Below, piece after piece: positions 45,951 to 52,770 of a stretch of DNA of 52,770 bases. The notes under the pieces were generated by a model. That model did not search any database. It was not told the DNA's origin and worked only from the letters and a program-made list of their open reading frames with translations. Position 1 is the first letter of the stretch. Each line of letters opens with the position of its first letter. Made by a program: the position numbers and the translations under genes. Source of the DNA: Dimargaris cristalligena (Eukaryota > Kickxellomycota > Dimargaritomycetes > Dimargaritales > Dimargaritaceae); assembly GCA_027576995.1 (NCBI GenBank), contig JANBQC010000139.1, forward strand, positions 1 through 52,770, given 5' to 3'.

Positions 45951-47892
45951 GTTAAGGTCAGTTGGCAGCAATGGGCGGGAAACACTAGTGGGGAAGGGGC
46001 AGCGGCCCCGCTGAATGAATAGAAAAGAATAGCGGTGAAATAACCGGGGGGGAAATAAATAGGGTGTTGATGGGCTGGTAGTAAATAAGAAGTAAAGGAA
46101 TCCCCGAAGTCTTTTCGTTTGTGAATGAGCCGCTCCGAATGAAACAACATAAGAAAACACTCTGTTAACGGGTATGCCAAAGCCCAGCGAAAAAGCTCTA
46201 AACATCAGCGGGGATATTCATCAAAACATACATTAGGTTTGATTGGCCAATAGGCAACGCTTTTTGAATCGGAAACGCAAAAATGGTGCTAGGCTGGGAC
46301 ATAAGAGTGGCAGTGTAATGAGCAGGTCGGTGAGTGTATAAACTAATAGGAATATCAAGTGCGCCGATTATATTGAGATGTATAATAAAGAATAGCGTGG
46401 GCGTAGCGGTTAATACTAAGCGAATGAGGGGCATAGCCATTTAACGATTCATATCGTGCCCGGCCAACTCTTCCGTTTATATTGGAAGATTGTAGGTTCA
46501 AGCAGAGTAGGAGTGCGAGTGTCCGCTCCTATAGTCTATATTGAAGGCATTCACCGCAGCCCGGTCTAGAGGTGGGGTTACTTCGCCGCAGTTCGGCCTA
46601 GAGACGGAGCTACTTCGCCGCAGTTCGGCCTAGAGACGGAGCTACTTCGCCGCAGTTCGGCCTAGAGATGTAGTCATGCACTTTGTTATGTTGGTCCAGG
46701 GAATTGGCCCTGGGCAACAGGATTGGCGCAGTTATGCCAAGGTTGGCACTGGTAGCATTGTTGGACCCTCCTTCGGCGATGGCGGTTCAACTGCGGAGAG
46801 CTCTGCCCCGGTCTAAGGCCTAGCCCTCTGCACTGCTTGGTCGACGTTGGGCGTCCGTGTTTATCTAGCATTAGCCGCAGTTTGCTATGTTTCCCCCATA
46901 GCTTCTGTAACATCAAACAAGGTAGGCGAATGGGGGCATCAACGATTAAAAGGAAATGGCCTAGCGAAGGCCGGGTTTAATTGAAAAATCCCATAGCCGA
47001 TTGATGGTCATACAAACAGGGGTAGGTAGTATCAATATGAATAAACCTATTAGCAACACCGTGTCAGTTGGCGGAGGTAGCGGCGTTGCGCTCTATATTA
47101 GCACTTGGGTATACGTACTGGTAAGCAGATCTTAGTATACGACGATCCAGCGGTGGAAATTAGGTCACCCCACCCTCCTAGAATAGGCACCAAAACGATA
47201 CCATGTGTAATATACCATTTCCACATAAATAAATACTGCGTCGCAATCAATAATACTGACTCGATTTAATAGGAATGTCACATTGGACAGTTGTAGAAAT
47301 GAGCAGGGTGTCATATCCGCATGTTTAAATCCAACGCCATTCTTGAAGAGTACCCGCGGCAACTTGATGCAATTCATTCTTATCACAAAAAAATGGCCAT
47401 ATTTATTCGCATTAAACGCTCGCAGAAGAAAAAGGGTAGGGGGTGAAATTGCCCGTATTTTTTTAAAAAAATGGTTACATATATAAATTCCATAGTGGTA
47501 AGTCCACTTGTAGCTTCGCGCGTAAACATCGCAGGGTAACATCACCTCCATTAACTCGGTTTGGTAATAACAATTATTGTAGGAATAGTAAGTGGCATTG
47601 GAATAAACGATCGCTAATAGTATCGTAAAATCGTGAAGTGATTATGATAGAATGAATGTTCGTTTCGCAATGGAGGCTACGCAGCAACCTGCGATGGGCC
47701 ACCGTGGTCGAATACGAAAAGATCTACCCGCACCCCATAGAATGTGCCGTAATCGGATCGATCAAGTACGAAGGGGGAAATAAGGCTACGCGGAAAAAGT
47801 AGCTAACTGGATAAACCGAGTTAATAAGGGTGAGTGGGGGAGGTTGATCAATCAAGAGTGTCCAGATAAGGGGCATACAGAGAACAGATCGG
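45951..47892. other. Intergenic region with 32-bp tandem repeat
   Basis: About 1.9 kb between two minus-strand genes. 45951-46200 is C/T-rich on the minus strand, the leader of the Treslin-like gene. The 32-bp tandem repeat lies at 46554-46675. A minus-strand ORF of 128 codons at 47165-47551 is AT-rich and unlike any family I know, so it is not called as a gene. Confidence 0.55.
46554..46675. repeat. 32-bp tandem repeat, about 3.7 copies
   Basis: The unit starts CCGCAGTTCGGCCTAGAGAC and continues GGAGCTACTTCG. Copy 1 (46554-46585) is divergent, copies 2 and 3 (46586-46617, 46618-46649) are identical, and copy 4 is partial and degraded at its right end. The unit is not a multiple of three, so it is unlikely to be coding. 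Confidence 0.95.
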
Positions 47893-50800
47893 TTAATGAC
47901 GAGAGCGCTTCTTCTGCGGAGCATCTCGACTCCGGCCTTTGCTGCCCCTGCGAGGGTCCTCCTCTTCCTCGCCTTCGCCGTTCAAGGCCCGTTTACGCTC
48001 ATCGTACCGCCGCGCCTTTTCTTCCAGCGCGTCCCAATCCTCCCCGGATTCTTCCCCTTCGTCACTGCCGCTTCCGGATTCGTCCGACTCCGTCGCCACT
48101 GCCGACGAATATTCGTCACTATCGTCATCCGATGACGACGCCACATCCACATCATCGTCGGTCAAGGCAAATTCACTGCCATCTGACGACTGGTCGTCGT
48201 CATCGCCATCGGCTCCCGCATCCTCCAGCAGGAACCCCCAACCGCCATCCTGGAAAAATTGGGCCGGGTCATCGCGGACCGTTTTCATAATAGCCGACCA
48301 GTTCAAATTGATGGTGTTTTCGGAAAACACCACGTCCATCGAATCGAGCCATTCCTTCACATGGTCCAACTGGCTCATGGGGATAGTATTGACGTGGACC
48401 GGCGGTTTGGTGAAGTCGCGGAAAATGAACACTAAATCGAAATTCTTGAGCCCGAATTGGACGCGTTCTAAACTGGCGATTTCCACTTCGGCCATGGTGA
48501 CCACCAAAAAGGGCATGTCGGTCAGTTGGATCAGGCACTCGGTGGTGGGTTGCAAAAGTGCGTTGGACCGGAATGGGACACCGTTGAAACCGAGGTCACG
48601 GTAAGGGATATCCACTTGGACCATATTGCCGCTCTGCTCCGTAATTTGTTCGGCGAACTTGCGGAATTCCTGGTTCAGTTGCTGGCGGTGACGACGTTCT
48701 TCCTGCTCGGCCTCCAGTTCGTCTTCATCACCATAGCGGAAGCGCCGGCGCCGATTACCGGTTTCGTCGAATTGCGCATCCGAAGCTTCGCGGTAGAACT
48801 GGACATCCCGGGTCTTCTTTTTGCCGATGATGATGGGGTTCTTAAGGTGGAAGTGGACGAGGACCACGAGTTCACCGTCACAGGGGTGGAAGAACATGTG
48901 TTGGATATTGGAGAAGAGTACATCAATACGCTGCTCACTTTGTACCGGGTGCTGGAACCGCACACCGTTGCTATGGATAGCCAGTTCACCGGGAACACGG
49001 CGTCCCCCTAAATCAGGCCGGGCGAATACGTCGGGCAGGCGAATGGGCCGCTTCCCGCGGGCTTCGACGAGCTTATCCTGGACCACGATATCAGCCATTT
49101 CCTTACGTTCGGCCTCCTTCTTGGCTTGCTCCTTCTTCATTTCCTGAATCTGGAGTAGAATGTGATCAAAACGCGTCACGTCCGTACTGCGGAACGTAAT
49201 GGAGCGCAGGAAGTTGGCATTGGCGTCGTCAAAGGGTAAGGTCTCCTTTTTACCCAGAATCTGGCCGGGCGTAACGAAATTAATGCGTAGGAGCACATAC
49301 TCACCTTCCTCTGACTTGCTCACATTTTTAAGCGTCGACACATGGATGGGGACAGCCATACCGTAGATGGGCAGGATCACCGAGTCGTTTTTATGGTCCA
49401 CCACGATCTGAAGGCGCTGGGTTTCTTTCGGCAGATTAGCTTCGCGTTTGTAACTCTCAAAGACTCGCTGCTTCACGTCGCCCTTGGCGAGGGACTGCCC
49501 ATCCCGACCCGAATAGCGGGCCAGTCCGAGTTCCTGGCGCTTAGCCGCCAATTCCGTTTGGTGCTCACGGCGCTTTTGCTCGGCACTCTCCTCCTCCCGC
49601 TCTTCGCTGCGGAATTTGGAGGACAAAACCGCCGATTTCTTGGCAGGTTCGCGAGCCTGGGCACGAGTTCGACTTTCGGTACGTTGGCTTTTTTCGGGCT
49701 GGGCCTTGGACGCGGGTTCTTCGTTGGCGTCGTCCTTGAAGAAGAAGGTGACATCGTCGTTGCGCTTGGGGCAGTCAGCCGTGAGTACCGTTGCAGGGGC
49801 TCCATCGGGGTTAATAAGTACAGTGTCGATTAGCAGTAGGGCGTATTTTTGGGCCCGGGGGTCGCTGCTCTTGGGATTGGCCAGCCCTTGGAAACCGACG
49901 ATTAAATTAAAGACCATCCCGGCCCGCAGAGTTCGGGGATTCTTGGCGTTGAGCATGTAGGCCGACTCGCGGAACTCGATACCCATGGCAAACCCGCAGT
50001 TTTTCACGAAATGGGGTTCCAGGTCGGGGCGGCTGGAGTGAATGATTGACTGTAGCTTGGTGTAGACCTGTTTAGCAGGGGCTTGGTCGCGCATCAATTC
50101 CAGGGCCCGTTGCTGAAGGTCCAACAGGAAAGCGTAGTTTTTCTCCTGGGCTTTCACCGGGTCAATCAGGAACGTGCGGCTGATATTGGAGCAGTACGAC
50201 CGGTACCGAATACCGAAGGAGCACAGAATGGTGCCGGCGTGGAGATTACTACCGTCGGACATGGCCGAGGTTTTGAGATCGTATACGCCGCCGCTCTGGA
50301 TGATGGGCGTGTAGCACCAATCGGCCATGTCCATATCCACATCCGCGGGTATCTTGGCCATTTTCTTAACATTGGGGTTAGCAATAATGGCCTCGGTCGT
50401 TTCGGCCAGTTTCTCGTGGGTGATTTTGCGGTCTTCGTCTAGGATGGTGGCCATTTCGTCGGTGAAGTAATTGGCCATCAGGGCCGAGGTCACGCGGCAG
50501 GCAGCGCGGGTCAGCCTCAGTTCGTCGGCATCCTTGACCGCCAAAATTTCCGCCAGTGCCACGGATACGTCGACGAAATCCAAGTCCGCCTTCACGGGGT
50601 TGAAAGCCGCCTCCCATTCGTCCATGAACTTGCCCCCACTCACATCCTTAGGGAACCCGCCGATGCGTTTGCCCTCGCCAGTAGTTTTAATCGTCTCGAT
50701 GATGGTAGCGAAAATCTGGGCGTTTTCGGTCGCATCCTTGCCGCGCCGGAAAACCTGTAAGGGGACTCTCGATGTGACGTCCGCGGAAGGCTGGTTCAGA

Positions 50801-51090
50801 GCCTCTAGCATCTTACCCTTGTTACTACTGGCCACGAAGTAAAACTTGGTTGGGGTAATCAGGGTCAGCGTGTTGGGCAATTCGTAGCCGGTGAGCCAAC
50901 TCTGGAGAGCGGTGGATTTGCGGTAGGGATTGGCGTCCTCGCCGGCGACGCCCACGGGAACTAGGATCATGTCGGCCTGGTGGTACAGCTCGTCTGGGTC
51001 GCCAGCGGCTTTGGTATCCTTCCAATGCCGGAGGATGGCGTTGGCCCGCTTGTGGAAAGCCTTTGCATCGAATTGCACGGAATCGGCCAT
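47893..51090 (-). CDS. SPT16: FACT complex subunit Spt16
   Basis: An intronless gene of 1065 residues (yeast Spt16 is 1035). The start is ATG in good context (GCCATGG). Residues about 1-165 are the N-terminal lobe (FHKRANAILRHWKD), and about 180-430 the inactive aminopeptidase-like M24 domain (FGIRYRSYCSNISRTFLID, GMVFNLIVGFQGLANP). Then comes a charged linker, the Spt16 middle and dimerisation region (about 530-700; YGMAVPIHVSTLKNVSKSEE), and a Pob3/Rtt106-like tandem PH module (about 700-935; ERVQFGLKNFDLVFIFRDF, LDHVKEWLDS). The tail is very acidic (about 955-1040, runs of Asp/Glu/Ser) and ends in a basic KKRSRH. Spt16 pairs with Pob3/SSRP1 to reorganise nucleosomes during transcription and replication; the acidic tail binds H2A-H2B. 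Codon use is GC-biased compared with flanking DNA, as for a highly expressed gene. It is the best-supported gene in the window. Confidence 0.98.
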   Translation of the reverse strand: MADSVQFDAKAFHKRANAILRHWKDTKAAGDPDELYHQADMILVPVGVAGEDANPYRKSTALQSWLTGYELPNTLTLITPTKFYFVASSNKGKMLEALNQPSADVTSRVPLQVFRRGKDATENAQIFATIIETIKTTGEGKRIGGFPKDVSGGKFMDEWEAAFNPVKADLDFVDVSVALAEILAVKDADELRLTRAACRVTSALMANYFTDEMATILDEDRKITHEKLAETTEAIIANPNVKKMAKIPADVDMDMADWCYTPIIQSGGVYDLKTSAMSDGSNLHAGTILCSFGIRYRSYCSNISRTFLIDPVKAQEKNYAFLLDLQQRALELMRDQAPAKQVYTKLQSIIHSSRPDLEPHFVKNCGFAMGIEFRESAYMLNAKNPRTLRAGMVFNLIVGFQGLANPKSSDPRAQKYALLLIDTVLINPDGAPATVLTADCPKRNDDVTFFFKDDANEEPASKAQPEKSQRTESRTRAQAREPAKKSAVLSSKFRSEEREEESAEQKRREHQTELAAKRQELGLARYSGRDGQSLAKGDVKQRVFESYKREANLPKETQRLQIVVDHKNDSVILPIYGMAVPIHVSTLKNVSKSEEGEYVLLRINFVTPGQILGKKETLPFDDANANFLRSITFRSTDVTRFDHILLQIQEMKKEQAKKEAERKEMADIVVQDKLVEARGKRPIRLPDVFARPDLGGRRVPGELAIHSNGVRFQHPVQSEQRIDVLFSNIQHMFFHPCDGELVVLVHFHLKNPIIIGKKKTRDVQFYREASDAQFDETGNRRRRFRYGDEDELEAEQEERRHRQQLNQEFRKFAEQITEQSGNMVQVDIPYRDLGFNGVPFRSNALLQPTTECLIQLTDMPFLVVTMAEVEIASLERVQFGLKNFDLVFIFRDFTKPPVHVNTIPMSQLDHVKEWLDSMDVVFSENTINLNWSAIMKTVRDDPAQFFQDGGWGFLLEDAGADGDDDDQSSDGSEFALTDDDVDVASSSDDDSDEYSSAVATESDESGSGSDEGEESGEDWDALEEKARRYDERKRALNGEGEEEEDPRRGSKGRSRDAPQKKRSRH

Positions 51091-51875
51091 GGCAGCGACG
51101 GTGAGACAGTAACCGATGTAGGGGAGAAAAGCTGGAGAGAGGTGGTTGGTGACGGATCGACCAAATCAATTATGAGCCGGAGCAAACAGCACTGGCTTTA
51201 TGAATCGGCGAGTTAACACGTGTATTATACAGTAAAGTATGGATCACGGTAGGGGGGACGTAATATAATAGAAATGAACGTGGGGTTGGGAGTTTAGGCA
51301 TGAGCCAAATGGCAGAAGGGTAATGGTAAATTGAAAACTGACGGAGGTAAGTGGGAAAAGGGGGGAGGCGAACAATTAAGAGCAATGTATGAGGATAAGA
51401 CTCTGCAAAGCCGTCTGTTTTGAAAATCCCTACCGTGGTTATTTCAATACAAACAAGCAACCATAAATGTACGGGCCGCTGGTTGGGCTAATCCCCCACT
51501 TGAGGGATTTGAAGACTTGAACCGAAAGTGGTGGTGAGTTTAACAAGTAACGATGGCCAGTGGGGGCTGAACCACGCCCTGACGTGTAGGTAAGCAATGC
51601 ATTTTGCCAATGCCCCTCCTCTATGTAACAGTGTGGTGCTAATTTGCCCTGGCAATTGAATTCAGCCCTGTCAAAAAAGCTTGGGGTTGTGTAAGAATGC
51701 TTCATTGGCAGCAAGCTAGACGGCTGGACAAATGCGCGTGGTATGTCCCAATCTTCAGCTCAAAAAAAAAAAGAAAAAACGGGCATTGGCAACTGCCGTT
51801 ATTGTAATATCAGTTGTAACTCATTTGAAAGGAAACCCAAAGGCATGAGCCATATAATATAGATTTAAATAGGGC
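51091..51875. other. Upstream region of SPT16
   Basis: About 785 bp, the presumed promoter side of the minus-strand SPT16 gene. Short minus-strand ORFs (51170-51460, 51439-51714) are not recognised. An A-rich run occurs at about 51761-51779. CpG still occurs here, the last at about 51874. Confidence 0.5.
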
Positions 51876-52770
51876 GGGCCACAGGCCCCCAATAAAAAAC
51901 CTATTGTGGTTTTCCTTCATTTATCAGTACTATTCCTTGTGATGTACCATAATGTACTACTATCACTTTATAGAGTCTGGTGAGGCTATGTCTATTACTT
52001 ACTCTTGCCTAATCAAGGCTACCACATTAACCAATATATTCCCTTTACTTATATTACCCCACCTAACCATCCTTAATCTGGCCTAGTTAGGCTTGTCAAT
52101 ATATTAGGCCTTATTATACCATATTAGCTTTCTAATAGCCACACCTAGCACAATGAGATCATTATATATTATTATAAAATCTCTCCCCTACCTAACCTCT
52201 ATACCTTTTACACTAATTACTTAAGTGCTAATTAATATCTCTTCCAGATACCAGTAGCCATCTGGCCAGTTTATCTACCTATACTCTAATCTTGGTAGTA
52301 TTCCCCCTGGGATCTCCCCTCTCTAGAGTTATCCCCATATATATATAACTAGGCCCCACTGGGACCAGTTAGATAGCTTAGCTTATTCTTACCCCTAGTT
52401 TACCCCCAATAAACTCTACATATACTCACCCCCCCATACCAACTAGTAAGTATGCCCACTGCATATCCCCTGCTTATACCTGTACTTGGCCTTTATTAGT
52501 TAGTACTATACCTATACCTGATGCTAGTAGCCCACTTGGCCAAGCCTAAGCCCTGCCTACTATTAGAAGCCTATCCTTTACCTTAGGACTCTTGACAGAC
52601 TAAGAGTAGTTAACCTGGGTAATACCCACCTAACCAGAAACACATCCAGGATTTTTCTGTTGATGATGATGATAGTGATTTAGATGATGGCTGTAAAGAA
52701 CTGAAATCAAATCCTTGAAAACTGAACTTTATTTGATAAATAGATGATAAAAAGGGAAAGGTGATGATAG
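51876..52770. mobile_element. CpG-free tract, probable mutated repeat relic at right edge
   Basis: Reading every line, no CG dinucleotide occurs in these 895 bases, while CpG is frequent elsewhere in the window. TA-containing words (CTA, TAA, TATTA) are abundant and C exceeds G on the plus strand through about 52620. No intact ORF is present; all frames are stopped repeatedly. The last ~150 bp changes to a GAT-rich, C-poor stretch that reads as a short acidic peptide fragment (DDDDSDLDD) in one frame. This is what a transposon looks like after CpG methylation and deamination or RIP-like mutation, but no element family could be identified, and it continues past the window. Confidence 0.5.

Noticed and set aside
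46440..46520. tRNA-like stretch with a TCTTCC/GGAAGA hairpin and GGTTCAA
   Set aside because: The T-arm and acceptor stem do not pair and the loop is 9 nt, so it does not fold as a tRNA.
47165..47551. 128-codon minus-strand ORF
   Set aside because: AT-rich with no recognisable family, signal or splice context; likely a chance frame.
48526..49011. Plus-strand ORF of 161 codons inside SPT16, and similar ones at 47939-48604 and 49342-49833
   Set aside because: Antisense frames of the strongly supported SPT16 gene.
1..52770. CRISPR arrays, prophage, bacterial operons or a biosynthetic cluster
   Set aside because: No direct-repeat/spacer pattern, no integrase or capsid-like ORFs, and the genes are intron-bearing eukaryotic genes of unrelated pathways.

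Overview
This is nuclear DNA of an intron-bearing eukaryote, most likely a fungus and probably an early-diverging (zygomycete-type) one. The gene complement fits: SPT16, MTR3, MYG1, ICP55, a Flo8-type LisH regulator and a yeast-type membrane phosphodiesterase. Most genes have several short introns with GTAAG-type donors, and coding-strand CT-rich tracts precede many starts. A long Treslin/Sld3-like protein and a CENP-P-like kinetochore protein suggest a lineage outside the yeasts. A mycoparasitic Kickxellomycotina-type fungus is only a guess. No virus, plasmid, CRISPR or operon-like structure is visible. Annotators limited to long ORFs would break most of these genes into pieces, so the spliced models are the main content here.

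Layout. 1-2439 is ORF-poor. 2440-3735 (+) is a secreted, Q/N/P-rich protein and 6631-6972 (+) a small secreted protein. 8900-11465 (-) is a LisH (LUFS) transcriptional regulator with a hidden first exon. It diverges from 12638-13450 (+), a CINP-like coiled-coil protein. 14856-16717 (+) is a six-exon CENP-P-like gene. 17110-19421 (-) is a three-exon type II membrane nucleotide pyrophosphatase/phosphodiesterase, divergent from 20044-22719 (+), a nine-exon helical-repeat protein resembling the Pol I core factor subunit TAF1A/Rrn11. 23307-24671 (+) is an F-box/LRR-like gene cut by one in-frame TAG. 25234-27395 (-) is MYG1 (six exons), divergent from 27926-29255 (+) MTR3 (three exons). 31670-34070 (-) is mitochondrial Xaa-Pro aminopeptidase ICP55/XPNPEP3 (five exons). 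36881-40058 (+) is a PHD-finger protein with a long disordered tail, convergent with 41251-45950 (-), a two-exon Treslin/Sld3-like replication initiator. 47893-51090 (-) is intronless SPT16.

Functionally these are mainly independent housekeeping genes: chromatin (SPT16, PHD reader), replication start (Treslin-like), kinetochore (CENP-P-like), RNA decay (MTR3, MYG1) and mitochondrial proteolysis (ICP55). They do not form one pathway or cluster. Three head-to-head pairs may share promoters.

The most unusual DNA is the right end. From 51876 to 52770 there is not a single CpG, although CpG is common everywhere else; this looks like a repeat decayed by methylation or RIP-like mutation. Other structural oddities are a perfect 20-bp-arm palindrome at 35109-35150, a 32-bp tandem repeat at 46554-46675, and a long strand-asymmetric purine tract around the LisH gene. 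I found no clearly new multi-gene system.
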